DNA of 64,000 bases, taken from assembly GCF_014489615.1 (NCBI RefSeq), contig NZ_CP060825.1:3015501-3079500 (forward strand), written 5' to 3'. The DNA is from Streptomyces genisteinicus. Its GTDB lineage: Bacteria; Actinomycetota; Actinomycetes; Streptomycetales; Streptomycetaceae. Positions 27,893 through 38,373 of this stretch are shown piece by piece. A program made the position numbers and the translations under genes. Numbering within the stretch: the first letter of the stretch is position 1; each line of letters starts with the position of its first letter. The notes under the pieces are model-generated. The model saw nothing but the letters and a program-made list of their open reading frames with translations. It made no database searches and was not told where the DNA came from.

Positions 27893-29021
27893 TCAGGTCA
27901 GTTCGGCGGCGCCGCGCGGGTAGCGGGCGAGCCAGCCCGGGGCCGAGAGGGTCGGGCCGTGGAGCGCCGGCCCCTGCGTCATCTCCATCGCGAAGTCGTC
28001 GGCGATCTGCAGCAGGGTCCCGCGGCCCTCCAGTTCGCAGAGCCAGGCCGGCGGCAGCGCCGTCTCGCCGTGCAGCGCGCCCAGCAGCGCCCCGCAGACC
28101 CCCGGTGGCCTCCGAGGGGCCGTCGTGGTTGACGGCCAGCCGCAGCCCCTGGCGGATGTCCTCGCCGACGAGGGTGCAGTAGACGGCCACGGCGAGCACC
28201 TCCTCCGCGTAGCCGTTCTCCCCGAGCGCGGCGACCCGGGCCGGGCCGGGGATGCCCTGGCGAACCGCGCCGAGGGCTTCCTTGAGCGCGTCGGTCACCG
28301 GCTGGTGGCCGGGCCGGGCGGCGAGCAGCGCGAGGGCGCGCTGGACCGAGGCGTCCAGGGTCTCCCCGCGGGCGAGGCCGTGGACGATGACGGCGAACGC
28401 GCCGGCCGACAGGTACGCGGTCGGGTGGCCGTGGGTCTGGGCCGCGCACTCGACGGCGAGCTGGCACACCAGGTCCGGCTCCCAGCCCACCAGCAGTCCG
28501 AAGGGGGCGGAGCGCACCACGGCTCCGGCGTCCCGGGCGGTCGGGTTCTTCGGGGCCTGGAGGGTCCCCATGGTGGCGTCGCCGAGTCCGGTCAGACAGG
28601 CGCGGGACGGGCCGCGCCTGCTGTAGAGCCATTCCTCGGCCGCGAGCCAGCCGTTGTCCCTGCGGCGCTCGTCGGGGCCCCAGTCCCGCTGGGTGGCGGC
28701 CCAGCGCAGATAGGCGTGGTGGAGGTCGGTCGGGGGGTGCCAGGCGCCGGTGTCGCGGCGGACCTGGGCGCGGATCAGGCCGTCGACGGTGAACAGGGTC
28801 AGCTGTGTGGCGGCGGTGACCGCACCGCGCGCCCCGGCCGCGGGCTGGAAGTCGGTGAGCCCCTCGGGCCCGAGTGCCGCCCGCAGTTCGTCGAGGCCGC
28901 GCCCGTCGGCGCCGGCGCCGAGCGCGTCGCCGATCGCGCCGCCGAGGAGCGCCCCGCGCACCCGGGCGCGGAAGTCCTGCTGCTCGGCCCGGCCCCACAC
29001 GGCCGCGGCTCCTGCGCCCAC
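27893..29021 (-). pseudogene. ADP-ribosylglycohydrolase family protein, broken by a one-base frameshift
   Basis: The family hydrolyses ADP-ribose from proteins or small molecules. The N-terminal frame reads RVRGALLGGAIGDALGAG (metal-site helix) through to LAVNHDGPSEATGG, where the family has NHDGDSDSTG. There the frame breaks. The continuation (CGALLGALHG, then ALHGPTLSAPGWLARYP and a stop at 27893) lies one base out, fitting a single extra G in a five-G run (28099-28103 on the + strand). The GTG start at 29021 follows GGAGGGG. Pro also replaces the usual metal-binding Asp of that motif. It may be a true pseudogene or a sequencing error. Confidence 0.8.
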
Positions 29022-29207
29022 CGTGCCCCTCCCCGACGTCGAACGAACACTGCCCGGCCCAGCACTGTAATCGAACGTGATCGGTGGGTCCGGAGGGCCC
29101 AGGGGGAACGCGCGGGTATGTCGAGCAACTCCCCGGAAGCGTGAATACCCCGTTCCGTCCCGGCTGCGCACTCCCCCGCCGGGACGGCGGCCCCGGGCGC
29201 GTGCCCC

Positions 29208-29441
29208 TCAGCCGGACGAGGTGCCCATGCCCTCCTCGTACCGGGGGCGCGTCTCCCCGGGCGCGACGGCGCCGGAGCGCCTCAGCTCGGCCAGGTCGGC
29301 AAGGGCCTGCTGGGTCCGGCCCAGCGCCAGGTCGGTGCCGACGCGGGGCCAGAGGGCGGGGCGGTGGCCGGGGCCCGGCCGACGAACCGGGCCCCACCGG
29401 ACCTCCGGCACCTCCCGCAGCGAGGTCCTGCGGCCGCTCAT
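29208..29441 (-). CDS. Small hypothetical protein downstream of fbiC
   Basis: A 77-residue basic protein with a helical segment (GRTQQALADLAELRRSGAVAPG) in the second half. GCGGAG lies 5 nt before the ATG. It begins 19 nt after the fbiC stop on the same strand, so it is probably co-transcribed with fbiC. No domain recognised; the gene call rests on position and ribosome binding site. Confidence 0.5.
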   Translation of the reverse strand: MSGRRTSLREVPEVRWGPVRRPGPGHRPALWPRVGTDLALGRTQQALADLAELRRSGAVAPGETRPRYEEGMGTSSG

Positions 29442-29460
29442 GTCCGCTCCGCCGTACGCA

Positions 29461-32073
29461 TCATGACGGTCGGTCCGGCAGCACGGGCAGCAGCTCCGGG
29501 AGGTGTCCGTCGGACGCCGCGGCAGCCTGCTGCCGCTCCTCGGGCACCTCGCCGTAGAGAGTGGTGCGGGCGCGGGCGGGGCGCCCGGCGGCCTCGGCGA
29601 TGGCGCGCAGGTCGCGGACCGAGCGGTAGGAGCCGTAACCGGAGCCGGCCATCCGGGAGATGGTCTCCTCCATGAGGGTGCCGCCGAGGTCGTTGGCGCC
29701 GGAGCGGAGCATCTCGGCCGCGCCGTCCGCGCCGAGCTTGACCCAGCTGGTCTGGATGTTGGTGATGTGCGGGTGCAGCAGAAGGCGGGCCATGGCGGTG
29801 ACGGCCCGGTTGTCGCGTGCCGTGGGGCCGGGCCGGGCGATGCCGGCGAGGTAGACGGGCGCGTTGGTGTGGATGAACGGCAGGGTGACGAACTCGGTGA
29901 ATCCGCCGGTCTCCTGCTGGAGCCCGGCCAGGGTGCGCAGGTGGCCGAGCCAGTGCCGGGGCTGGTCGACGTGCCCGTACATCATGGTGGAGCTGGAGCG
30001 GATGCCCAGCTCGTGGGCGGTGCGCACGACGTCCAGCCAGGTGGCGGCGGGCAGCTTGCCCTTGGTGAGGACCCAGCGGACCTCGTCGTCGAGGATCTCG
30101 GCGGCGGTGCCGGGGATGGAGTCGAGCCCGGCCTCCTTGGCGGCGGTCAGCCAGTCGCGGACGGACATCCCGGTGCGGGAGGCGCCGTTGACGATCTCCA
30201 TCGGGGAGAAGGCGTGCACATGGATGCCGGGGACGCGCTCCTTCACGGCGCGGGCGATGTCGAAGTAGGCGGTGCCGGGCAGGTCGGGGTGGATGCCGCC
30301 CTGCATGCAGACCTCGACCGCGCCGACGTCCCACGCCTGGGCGGCCCGGTCGGCGACCTGGTCCAGGGAGAGGCTGTAGGCGTCGGCGTCGGTGCGCCGC
30401 TGGGCGAACGCGCAGAAGCGGCAGCCGGTGTAGCAGACGTTGGTGAAGTTGATGTTGCGGGTGACGATGTAGGTGACGTCGTCGCCGACCACGGACCGGC
30501 GCAGGTCGTCGGCGACACGGGCGAGGGCGTCGAGCGCCGGTCCCTCGGCGTGCAGCAGGGCGAGCGCCTCGGCGTCGGTGAGGCGGGTGGGGTCGTCGGC
30601 GGCGGTGGCGAGGGCCTGGCGGACGTCGGCGTCGATGCGCTGCGGCACCATGCCGGGCGCGGCGGCCTCGCGCAGCGCGTCCCAGTCGCCGTAGACGTGG
30701 TCGAAGTCGTCCCGCCGGTCGTGGGTGCGGCCGTCGGTGTCGATGGTGCGGTGCAGGTCGGTGCGGCCGGCCGCGGCGAAGCCCTCGTCGGGCTCCTGCC
30801 AGGGCAGGCCGGCGGGCAGGGCCTCCTCCCGCGCCAGTCCGGTGGCGGGGTCGGCGAGCGCGGTGACGTGCGGGAGCAGCCGGGGGTCGAGCCAGGGTTC
30901 GCCGCGGCGCACGAACTCGGGGTACACGCACAGCCGTTCCCGCAGGGTGAACCCCTCCGCTGCGGAGCGGGCGGCGAGTTCGTCGATCTGCGGCCAGGGG
31001 CGTTCGGGGTTGACGTGGTCGGGGGTGAGCGGTGAGACGCCGCCCCAGTCGTCGATGCCGGCCCGCAGCAGCCGGGCGTACTCGCCGTCGACGAGGTTGG
31101 GCGGCGCCTGGAGGCAGGCGGCCGGGCCCATGATGTGGCGGGCGACGGCGACGGTGGCGACGAGGTCGTCGAGTTCGGCGTCGGGCATGCCGCGCATGGC
31201 CGTGTCCGGCTTGGCGCGGAAGTTCTGCAGGATGAGTTCCTGGATGCCGTGGTAGGCGCGGGAGACGCGGCGCAGTGCGAACAGCGCGTCGGCGCGCTCC
31301 TCACAGGTCTCGCCGATGCCGATCAGCAGGCCGCTGGTGAAGGGGACGTTGGAGCGTCCGGCGTCCTCCAGCACCCGCAGCCGCACCGCCGGCTCCTTGT
31401 CCGGCGAGCCGTAGTGGGGGCCGCCCGGCTCGGACCAGAGCCGGGTGGCGGTGGTCTCCAGCATCATCCCCATGGACGGGGCCACCGGCTTCAGCCGCTG
31501 GAAGTCGGTCCAGGACAGGACGCCCGGGTTGAGGTGGGGCAGCAGCCCGGTCTCCTCCAGGATGCGGATCGACATGGCGCGCACGTAGGCGAGGGTGTCG
31601 TCGTAGCCGTGGGCGTCGAGCCACTCGCGGGCCTCGGGCCAGCGGTCCTCGGGCTTGTCGCCGAGGGTGATGAGTGCTTCCTTGCAGCCGAGTTCGGCCC
31701 CGCGGCGGGCGATGTCCAGCACCTCGTCGGGGGACATGAACATCCCGTGACCGGCCCGGCGGAGCTTGCCCGGCACGGTGACGAAGGTGCAGTAGTGGCA
31801 GGTGTCGCGGCAGAGGCGGGTGAGCGGGATGAAGACGCTCTTCGAGTAGGTGATCACCCCGGCGCGGCCGGCGGCTTCGAGACCCGCGTCGCGCACCCGC
31901 CCGGCGGAGGCCGTCAGGTCGTCCAGGTCGGCGCCGCGTGCCTGGAGCAGCACGGCGGCCTCGGTGACGTCGAGGGCGACGCCGTCCCGCGCCCGCTTGA
32001 GCGCCCTCCGCATGGCGTTCGGGGTGGGCCCGCCCGTGACTGCCGGGGCGTCCTCGCGCTGGTGATCGGTCAT
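29461..32073 (-). CDS. fbiC: FO synthase (7,8-didemethyl-8-hydroxy-5-deazariboflavin synthase), CofG-CofH fusion
   Basis: This 870-residue bifunctional radical-SAM enzyme makes the FO chromophore of coenzyme F420 from a flavin-pathway pyrimidine (5-amino-6-ribitylaminouracil) and tyrosine. Two CxxxCxxC iron-sulfur motifs are present: [10 protein letters not shown] at about residue 87 (CofG half) and [10 protein letters not shown] at about residue 551 (CofH half). The length matches actinobacterial FbiC. The start is the ATG at 32073. An F420-type oxidoreductase gene lies next on the same strand, which fits an F420-using neighbourhood. The product acts in the cytoplasm. Confidence 0.95.
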   Translation of the reverse strand: MTDHQREDAPAVTGGPTPNAMRRALKRARDGVALDVTEAAVLLQARGADLDDLTASAGRVRDAGLEAAGRAGVITYSKSVFIPLTRLCRDTCHYCTFVTVPGKLRRAGHGMFMSPDEVLDIARRGAELGCKEALITLGDKPEDRWPEAREWLDAHGYDDTLAYVRAMSIRILEETGLLPHLNPGVLSWTDFQRLKPVAPSMGMMLETTATRLWSEPGGPHYGSPDKEPAVRLRVLEDAGRSNVPFTSGLLIGIGETCEERADALFALRRVSRAYHGIQELILQNFRAKPDTAMRGMPDAELDDLVATVAVARHIMGPAACLQAPPNLVDGEYARLLRAGIDDWGGVSPLTPDHVNPERPWPQIDELAARSAAEGFTLRERLCVYPEFVRRGEPWLDPRLLPHVTALADPATGLAREEALPAGLPWQEPDEGFAAAGRTDLHRTIDTDGRTHDRRDDFDHVYGDWDALREAAAPGMVPQRIDADVRQALATAADDPTRLTDAEALALLHAEGPALDALARVADDLRRSVVGDDVTYIVTRNINFTNVCYTGCRFCAFAQRRTDADAYSLSLDQVADRAAQAWDVGAVEVCMQGGIHPDLPGTAYFDIARAVKERVPGIHVHAFSPMEIVNGASRTGMSVRDWLTAAKEAGLDSIPGTAAEILDDEVRWVLTKGKLPAATWLDVVRTAHELGIRSSSTMMYGHVDQPRHWLGHLRTLAGLQQETGGFTEFVTLPFIHTNAPVYLAGIARPGPTARDNRAVTAMARLLLHPHITNIQTSWVKLGADGAAEMLRSGANDLGGTLMEETISRMAGSGYGSYRSVRDLRAIAEAAGRPARARTTLYGEVPEERQQAAAASDGHLPELLPVLPDRPS

Positions 32074-32263
32074 GCGTCGAGCATACGAGCGCCGTGCCGG
32101 CGCTTTTCGGTCGAGTGCCGGCCGGAAAGGGGCGCCGGACCGGCGGGGCCGGCCGGGTGCGGGAGGGGGCGGGGTGCCGTGCGCCCTGCCCGCTCCCGCG
32201 CACGGGCCCGTCCGGTGGGCGGGCGGGCCCGTCGGAGGTGCGGGCGGTCAGGGGTTCAGGGGT

Positions 32264-33091
32264 TCAGAGGTACTGGGCGTAGTCGTCGAGGGCGCGCAGG
32301 ACCTCCGCCTCCGTCCCCGGTGGAAGCTGGAGGACCACCTCCCGGATGCCCGAGTCCGCGAAGCGGGCGAGCTTGCCGGGCGAGGGGAACACGGCGTACG
32401 GGACGACCTGGAGGGCGTCCGGGTCGCGTCCCGCGTCGGCCCAGGCCCGGCGGAGGACGGGCAGGGACGTGCCGAGGCCGCCCCCGCCGATCGGCAGCCA
32501 GCCGTCGGCGTACTCGGCGACCTGGGCGAAGACCGCCGGTCCCGCTCCGCCGCCGACGAGGACGCGGGGGCTGCCGCCGGCCGGCTTGGGGTGGGCGAAG
32601 GAGGCGCCGACCCGGGCGTGTTCGCCCTGGTAAGGGGTGGGCTCCGGCGCCCAGAGGGCGCGCATCAGGCGCATCCGGTCGAGCACCAGCGCATGGCGGG
32701 TGGCCCATGCGACGCCGTGGCTCGCGGCCTCCTCCACGTTCCAGCCGAAGCCGACGCCGAGGGTGAAACGGCCGCCCGACAGATGGTCGAGCGACGCGAT
32801 CTGCTTGGCGAGGACGATCGGGTCGTGCTGGGCGACCAGCGTGATGCCGGTGCCGAGCGCGAGGGACGTGGTGACGGCCGCGGCCTGGGCGAGGGCGACG
32901 AACGGGTCCAGGGTGCGGGCGTACTCGGGGGGCAGCTCGCCGCCGGCCGGGTGGGGGGTGCTCCGCTCGGCCGGGATGTGGGTGTGCTCGGGGAGGTACA
33001 GGCCGGCGAAGCCGCGCTGTTCGAGCTCGCGGGCGAGACGGACGGGGGTGATGGTCTCGTCGGTGAGGAAGATCGTGGTCGCGATCCGCAT
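32264..33091 (-). CDS. LLM-class, probably F420-dependent, oxidoreductase
   Basis: This 275-residue luciferase-like monooxygenase-fold protein is a TIM barrel. It starts MRIATTIFLTDETITP and contains LYLPEHTHIP, ALGTGITLVAQHDPIVLAKQ and SGGRFTLGVGFGWNVEEA, which are typical of F420-dependent members. The C-terminal VLVGGGAGPAVF segment completes the barrel. ATG 33091 is preferred over 33133 because the family begins MRI; no strong ribosome binding site is visible. It lies upstream of fbiC, 190 bp away on the same strand. The substrate is unknown. Confidence 0.85.
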   Translation of the reverse strand: MRIATTIFLTDETITPVRLARELEQRGFAGLYLPEHTHIPAERSTPHPAGGELPPEYARTLDPFVALAQAAAVTTSLALGTGITLVAQHDPIVLAKQIASLDHLSGGRFTLGVGFGWNVEEAASHGVAWATRHALVLDRMRLMRALWAPEPTPYQGEHARVGASFAHPKPAGGSPRVLVGGGAGPAVFAQVAEYADGWLPIGGGGLGTSLPVLRRAWADAGRDPDALQVVPYAVFPSPGKLARFADSGIREVVLQLPPGTEAEVLRALDDYAQYL

Positions 33092-33480
33092 GGGGACACC
33101 GTAGAGCAGGCCGGGCGGCCCGTCGCCGGTCACGACGAGGGCCGTCCGTAGGCCGGCGGATCGTCCGCACGACGCGCACGGGCGGCACGCTCACGGCCCT
33201 CGGACCACGGACGGACCACGAACGGACAGCGGACAGACCGCGGACCGATTGTGGAGAGACGGCGGACAGTCGGCCTGACGAACGGGCGGCGCGCGGAGGG
33301 CACTCGGCCGGAACCGGGCCGGAACTCGGCCGGAATCCGCCGACACACGACGGTCATCCGGCGACTTCCCGCCCTTGTCGCGCCGTTCACCGCCCGGTAC
33401 GAGGGTGCCACCGCAACCTCCAGACCCTCCTGCATCCTCCTGATCCTCCTTTCCGTGACGACACCCAGGGAGCCGACGGC
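33092..33480. other. Intergenic region with GGAC-rich and 11-bp repeats
   Basis: No gene is supported in about 390 bases between divergent genes. It contains many GGAC(A/C) copies (33195-33275) and three tandem 11-bp units at 33303-33335. It should hold the promoters of both the oxidoreductase and the metallohydrolase. Confidence 0.5.
33303..33335 (+). repeat. Three tandem 11-bp repeats upstream of the PHP hydrolase
   Basis: CTCGGCCGGAA, CCGGGCCGGAA, CTCGGCCGGAA in direct succession; units 1 and 3 are identical. An 11-bp period is that of OmpR/PhoB-type and SARP binding sites, so a regulatory role is possible. Confidence 0.45.
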
Positions 33481-34989
33481 ATGTGCACCGACCGAGACCA
33501 CGCACCCGGCAGACGCGCGCTGATCGTGACCGGCGCCGCGGCCGCCCTCACCCTGGGCACCGTGCGCTTCGCGGGCGCGGCGCAGCCCGACGGCGCCCGG
33601 AGCACCGAGACCGTGCGCGGGGTCCTGGACCCCGGCGCGGCCGACTTCGTGTACCTGCCGGTGGAGATCCCCCGCGGGGTGAACGAGATCCGCGTCTCCT
33701 ACTCCTACGAGCGGCCGCCGCAGCCGGCCGGGACCACGGGCAACGCGCTCGACATCGGCCTCTTCGACCAGCGCGGCACGGCCCTCGGCGGGGAGGGCTT
33801 CCGCGGCTGGTCGGGCGGGGCGCGCAGCGAGTTCTTCGTGCGCTCCGACGACGCGACGCCCGGCTACCTGCCCGGCGTGATCGAGCCGGGCGTCTGGTAC
33901 ATCGCGCTGGCGCCCTACACGGTGGCGCCCGGCGGTCTGCCGTACGAGGTCCGGATCACCCTCGGCCACGGCGGTCAGGCCGCACCGCGCACCCCGGTGT
34001 ACCCGCCGGAACGCGCCAGGGGCCGGGGGCGGGCCTGGTACCGGGGCGACCTCCACCTGCACTCCTGGTACTCGGACGGGCGGCGCACCCCGGCGGAGAT
34101 CGCCGCGCTCGCCCGGGCGGCGGGGCTCGACTTCGTCAACTCCTCGGAGCACAACACCCATGCGGCGCACGCCCACTGGGCGGACGCGGCCGGAGACGAC
34201 CTGCTGGTGCTGCTCGGCGAGGAGGTGACCACCCGCAACGGCCACGTCCTCGCGGTGGGCACCGACCCGGGGACGTTCGTCGACTGGCGCTACCGCGCCC
34301 GGGACAACCGCTTCGGCCGCTTCGCGCGGCGGATCCGGCAGGCCGGCGGGCTCGTCGTCCCGGCGCATCCGCACGCCACCTGCATCGGCTGCAACTGGAA
34401 GTTCGGCTTCGGGGAGGCCGACGCGGTCGAGGTGTGGAACGGCCCGTACACCCCGGACGACGAGGTCGCCCTCGCCGACTGGGACGCCTCGCTCGCCGTC
34501 GCCGCGCGCGGCGGCGGGCGCTGGACCCCGGCGGTCGGCGGCAGCGACGCCCATCGCGACCCCGACCCGGTCGGCGCCCCGCAGACCGTGGTGCTCGCCG
34601 ACGATCTGACCCGTGCGGCGGTCCTGGACGGCATCCGGGCGGGCCGCTGCTGGATCGCCGCGGGCAAGGACGTCGCCCTCACGCTGTCCGCCACCGGCGG
34701 GCGGGGCCGGCAGGCGGGCATCGGCGGCCGGCTGCGGGTCGGGGACGACACCCCGGTGACGGTCCGGGCCGAGGTGGCGGGCGTCCCCGGCTGCACCGTC
34801 CGCCTCGTCACCGACCAGGGCGTGCTGCACACGGCGGCGGTGCCCGCCTCGGGGTCGGGGACCGTGGAGTGGCGCACGACGCCGCGGAACGCGACCTACG
34901 TGCGCGCGGAGGTCCGGCACGCACCGTCGGTGCCGGGTCTGCCCGGGGCTCCCGCGGCCCTCACCAACCCGGTCTTCCTGGGCGGCTGA
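33481..34989 (+). CDS. CehA/McbA-family PHP metallohydrolase, exported
   Basis: This 502-residue protein has a twin-arginine-like N-terminus (RRALIVTGAAAALTLG), then a beta-rich domain (about residues 40-170). The PHP phosphoesterase domain shows GDLHLHSWYSDG (about residue 190), SSEHNTH, VVPAHPHAT and GGSDAHRD as metal-binding motifs. A C-terminal beta domain follows. CehA/McbA relatives hydrolyse carbamates or other esters, but most are uncharacterised. The N-terminus suggests Tat export and folding with metal in the cytoplasm. It is a single-gene unit. Confidence 0.85.
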   Translation: MCTDRDHAPGRRALIVTGAAAALTLGTVRFAGAAQPDGARSTETVRGVLDPGAADFVYLPVEIPRGVNEIRVSYSYERPPQPAGTTGNALDIGLFDQRGTALGGEGFRGWSGGARSEFFVRSDDATPGYLPGVIEPGVWYIALAPYTVAPGGLPYEVRITLGHGGQAAPRTPVYPPERARGRGRAWYRGDLHLHSWYSDGRRTPAEIAALARAAGLDFVNSSEHNTHAAHAHWADAAGDDLLVLLGEEVTTRNGHVLAVGTDPGTFVDWRYRARDNRFGRFARRIRQAGGLVVPAHPHATCIGCNWKFGFGEADAVEVWNGPYTPDDEVALADWDASLAVAARGGGRWTPAVGGSDAHRDPDPVGAPQTVVLADDLTRAAVLDGIRAGRCWIAAGKDVALTLSATGGRGRQAGIGGRLRVGDDTPVTVRAEVAGVPGCTVRLVTDQGVLHTAAVPASGSGTVEWRTTPRNATYVRAEVRHAPSVPGLPGAPAALTNPVFLGG

Positions 34990-35081
34990 ACCGGCGCGGG
35001 GCCCGAGGCCGGGGGCGGGGCCGGTGCGGCGCAGGCGCCCGGCCCTCGCGCGGTGTCGGCGGCTGCCCGTAGCCTGCCGCC

Positions 35082-35729
35082 GTGCAGACCACCCTGATGA
35101 TCTACGACGGTGCCGCGCCGCACGACGCGGACGCGGCACGCACCGGCGGCGTGCCCCTGGCGCCCGAGGGCGCCGGCTGGCCCGCGTGCGCGGACTGCGG
35201 CGGGCCGATGCAGTTCTTCGCGCATCTGCCGGTCGAGGACGTCGTCCTGTCGGTGTTCCTGTGCCGGAACGACCCGGGGGCCTGCGAGAGCTGGGACGCC
35301 GCGTCGGGCGCGAACCGCGTGTTCCTCTTCCCGCGCACCGGGCTGGTGCCGATGGCCGTACCGCGGGAGGGCGTCACCCTGCTGCCGGTGGTCTCGGCGG
35401 TCCGGACCGAGGCGGTGCCGTTCCCGCCGGCGGAGGACGGCGGGGACGGCGGGGACGGCGACCCGTACGACCTCGCCCGCTCCGGCTGGAAGCAGCAGCC
35501 CGGCGAGCGGTTCGGGAAGCAGCGCGAGGTGCTGGGATCGCTCGGCGGCGCACCGTCGTACCTGGAGGACGAGCGGGTCCCGGAGTGCCCCGGGTGCTCC
35601 GGCGCGATGGAGTTCGCGGCCCATCTGGAGGAGGGCTTCGACCACCGGTACGCCATGAACCTCGGCGGCGATCTCGGCTACGTCTTCGTCTGCCGCCCCT
35701 GCGGCACCGGCGCGTTCCTCACCGGCTGA
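35082..35729 (+). CDS. Hypothetical protein with two zinc-ribbon-like CxxC pairs
   Basis: This 215-residue protein carries CADCGGPMQFFAHLP with CRNDPGAC at residues about 36-68, and a second, similar module CPGCSGAMEFAAHLE with CRPCGTGAF at about 172-211. The two modules look like an internal duplication joined by a charged linker. Metal binding is likely from the Cys spacing. The layout recalls DUF1963-like proteins, but I am not sure. The start is GTG with no strong ribosome binding site. It is 92 bp after the metallohydrolase on the same strand. Confidence 0.72.
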   Translation: MQTTLMIYDGAAPHDADAARTGGVPLAPEGAGWPACADCGGPMQFFAHLPVEDVVLSVFLCRNDPGACESWDAASGANRVFLFPRTGLVPMAVPREGVTLLPVVSAVRTEAVPFPPAEDGGDGGDGDPYDLARSGWKQQPGERFGKQREVLGSLGGAPSYLEDERVPECPGCSGAMEFAAHLEEGFDHRYAMNLGGDLGYVFVCRPCGTGAFLTG

Positions 35730-35831
35730 GCCGCACCGCCGGCTGAGCCGCACCGGGCGCCGGTGCGCCGCCGCTGAGCTGCGCCGGACGGTGGCGCCCG
35801 GGGCCCCACCGTCCGCGCGCCGGGCGCGTTC

Positions 35832-37400
35832 TCAGTCCGCGACGACCAGCGACGGGGTCTCCTTCGTCAGGATCTCGCCGCGGAAGAACGCCGGGCTGCG
35901 GCGCTGCATCGCGACCATCAGGACCAGCCCGAGGAGCAGCAGCCCGACGCCGATCACGAAGACGGAGCCGACGCCGAGGACGGAGGAGCCGGAGCCGTAC
36001 GCCGGGTCCCACATGTCGTAGAGGGTCTTGCCGAACACGGCGGCCAGCAGCGCACCGCCGAGCACCGGGAAGACGCCCTTGAAGACCAGGTCGCGCACGG
36101 AGCGCCGCAGCTCCCGGCGGAAGTACCAGGCGCAGGCGAAGGCCGTGAGCGCGTAGTAGAAGCAGATCATGAGCCCGAGGGCGTAGATGGTGTCGACGAG
36201 GACGTGCTCGCTGACGAGGGTCATGACGGTGTAGAAGGCGCCGGTGGCGACGCCCGCGACGACGGTCGCGCGGCCGGGGGTCCGGAAGCGCTCGTGGACC
36301 CGGGAGTAGGACGGCGGCAGGGCCTCGTAGGCGGACATGGCGAGCACGGTGCGGGCCACGGGGATGAAGGTGGTCTGGAGGCTGGCGGCCGCGGAGGCGA
36401 GCACCGCGACGAAGAGCAGGATGCCCAGTCCGGGGCCCATCACGGGCCCGGCGAGGGCCGCGAAGACGTTGTCGGAGGTCTCGGGGTTGGCGAGGCCGAG
36501 CCCGCTGTCGCCCGAGCCCACGGCCGCCTGGGCGGCGATGCCGGTGGCCAGGTAGGAGCCGACGAGGACGACCATGGAGATCATCGCCGCGCGGCCGGGG
36601 GTCCTGGCGCTGCCGACGGTCTCCTCGTTGGCGGTCAGGCAGGCGTCCCAGCCCCAGTACATGAAGATCGACAGGGAGAGGCCGGCGGTGAAGGCGGCGA
36701 AGGACTGGACGGCGAAGGGGTTCAGCCAGGACCAGGAGAACGACAGGGACGTGGCGAAGCCGTCCGCCCTGGTGAGGGCCATGGTGACGAAGACGGCGAG
36801 CACGGCGAGCTGAAGGCCGACCAGCGCGTACTGCACGCCCTTGGTCGCGGTCATGCCGCGGTAGCTGATGGCGGTGGCGACGGCGATCAGGACGAGACAG
36901 GTGCCGATGTGGACGGCCTTGTTCCCGTCGAGCCCGGCGACCGCCTCGCTGCCGGTGACCTCTCCGGCGAGCAGCCAGAAGTAGGAGGTGGCGACACCGG
37001 CGAGGTTGGAGAGGACGATGATCGTCGCGATGACCAGGCCCCAGCCGCACATCCACCCGACCCGGGGGCCGAAGGCCTTCACCGTCCAGGTGAAGGAGGT
37101 GCCGCAGTCGGGCATCACACGGTTGAGCTCGCGGTAGGCGAAGGCGACCAGCAGCATCGGCAGGAAGCCGGCGAGGAAGACGGCGGGCATCTGCACCCCG
37201 ACCTCGCCGGCCGTGGAGCCGAGGGTGGAGGTCAGGCAGTAGACGGGCGCGACCGTGGAGATGCCGATGACGGCGCTGCCCATCAGTCCGACGGAGTTCC
37301 CGCCGAGGCCCTTCGTGCGTACGCCCGTCTCGGTGGCGCCCCCGCCGGGGACGCCCCTTACCGGGTCTCCGGCCTGGGGCCGTGCATCCAGCTGAGTCAT
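35832..37400 (-). CDS. APC-family amino acid permease
   Basis: A 522-residue integral membrane protein with about 12-14 helices. GLMGSAVIGISTVAPVYCLT opens helix 1 with the unwound Gly-Ser substrate motif of APC transporters, and YRELNRVMPDCGTSFTW marks the helix 2-3 region. It probably imports amino acids or related amines by secondary transport. The ATG at 37400 gives an N-terminus of family length; no strong ribosome binding site is visible. It stands alone. The substrate is unknown. Confidence 0.87.
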   Translation of the reverse strand: MTQLDARPQAGDPVRGVPGGGATETGVRTKGLGGNSVGLMGSAVIGISTVAPVYCLTSTLGSTAGEVGVQMPAVFLAGFLPMLLVAFAYRELNRVMPDCGTSFTWTVKAFGPRVGWMCGWGLVIATIIVLSNLAGVATSYFWLLAGEVTGSEAVAGLDGNKAVHIGTCLVLIAVATAISYRGMTATKGVQYALVGLQLAVLAVFVTMALTRADGFATSLSFSWSWLNPFAVQSFAAFTAGLSLSIFMYWGWDACLTANEETVGSARTPGRAAMISMVVLVGSYLATGIAAQAAVGSGDSGLGLANPETSDNVFAALAGPVMGPGLGILLFVAVLASAAASLQTTFIPVARTVLAMSAYEALPPSYSRVHERFRTPGRATVVAGVATGAFYTVMTLVSEHVLVDTIYALGLMICFYYALTAFACAWYFRRELRRSVRDLVFKGVFPVLGGALLAAVFGKTLYDMWDPAYGSGSSVLGVGSVFVIGVGLLLLGLVLMVAMQRRSPAFFRGEILTKETPSLVVAD

Positions 37401-37660
37401 GGGACAGGACGGTAAGTCCTGCGGTTTCCATATCCGGATGATCGCCGTCCGGCCGCAACTCCTGCATTTCCATGGTCGAAAACGCCACACGATGACGAAG
37501 AGAAGGGCGAAGTCGCGCACCGTCGAACCATCATGAGGCGTCGGCGACACCTTCCCCTGCTGCGGGAATCGCAGCGGTGTCCGTATTGCCCGCTTTCAAA
37601 ATTTCCCGCGGCACCTTCCCCCTGCCGTCCCGCGGAACGCCGGCCGGACCTGCGCCCCGC

Positions 37661-38191
37661 TCACGGCTCGCGGAGCTCGCCCTCCAGCAGCCCCATCAGG
37701 AACTGGTCGTACCAGACGCCGTCCCGGCGGAAGGAGCTGCGCAGCCGGCCCTCCTCGACGAAGCCCACCTTCTCGTAGGCGCGCCGCGCGGCGCGGTTCT
37801 CCGTGACGACGGTGAGCGTGATGCGGTGCAGGCGCATCGCGTCGAATCCGTAGCGGCAGGCCGTGCGCACGGCGTCGGTCGCGATCCCGCGGCCCCAGTA
37901 CTCCTTCTCCCCCAGATAGATGTCGAGTTCGGCGATGCCGCGTTCGGGCTCGGCGTCCCGCAGTGCCACCAGACCGACGAGGGCGGCTCCGTCGAGGACC
38001 TCGACGCCGAAGAGGACGTCCCCGTAGGCGTTGCGCGGGCGTTCGGCGAGCCACCTCTCGACCTGGTCCAGGGTGCCGGGGTAGGTGTCGTTCATCCAGC
38101 GCATCACCTCGGGGTCGTGGTTCCACCGCCACAGCGCGTCGGCGTCCCCCGGCCCCATGGCACGCAGGCCCACCTGCTCACCGAGCAGCAT
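37661..38191 (-). CDS. GNAT-family N-acetyltransferase
   Basis: This 176-residue protein has the RimJ/RimL-type GNAT fold: LRAMGPGDADALWRW at the start, the acetyl-CoA loop DIYLGEKEYWGRGIATDA at about residues 90-108, and ENRAARRAYEKVGFVEEG near the end. Such enzymes acetylate protein N-termini, ribosomal proteins or small amines. ATG 38191 follows GGAAGGGGGCGG. It is separate from its neighbours. The substrate is unknown. Confidence 0.88.
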   Translation of the reverse strand: MLLGEQVGLRAMGPGDADALWRWNHDPEVMRWMNDTYPGTLDQVERWLAERPRNAYGDVLFGVEVLDGAALVGLVALRDAEPERGIAELDIYLGEKEYWGRGIATDAVRTACRYGFDAMRLHRITLTVVTENRAARRAYEKVGFVEEGRLRSSFRRDGVWYDQFLMGLLEGELREP

Positions 38192-38373
38192 GCGGCCGCC
38201 CCCTTCCACCACCGGTCACAGAACGCCCAAGGGGTAGCACGCCCACCGGCGGCGGCTCAACGCGATAGGCCCGCCGACCTGCCGTCGCGCACCGGTCACC
38301 CGGCACCCGGCCGGCGACCGGCCGACGCCCGCGGGCACCCGGCGCCCGGCCGCACCCCACTATGCACTCGGTT

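Noticed and set aside
33130..35139. Long minus-strand frame opposite the PHP hydrolase
   Set aside because: Shadow frame; the plus-strand frame has intact PHP motifs and an export signal.
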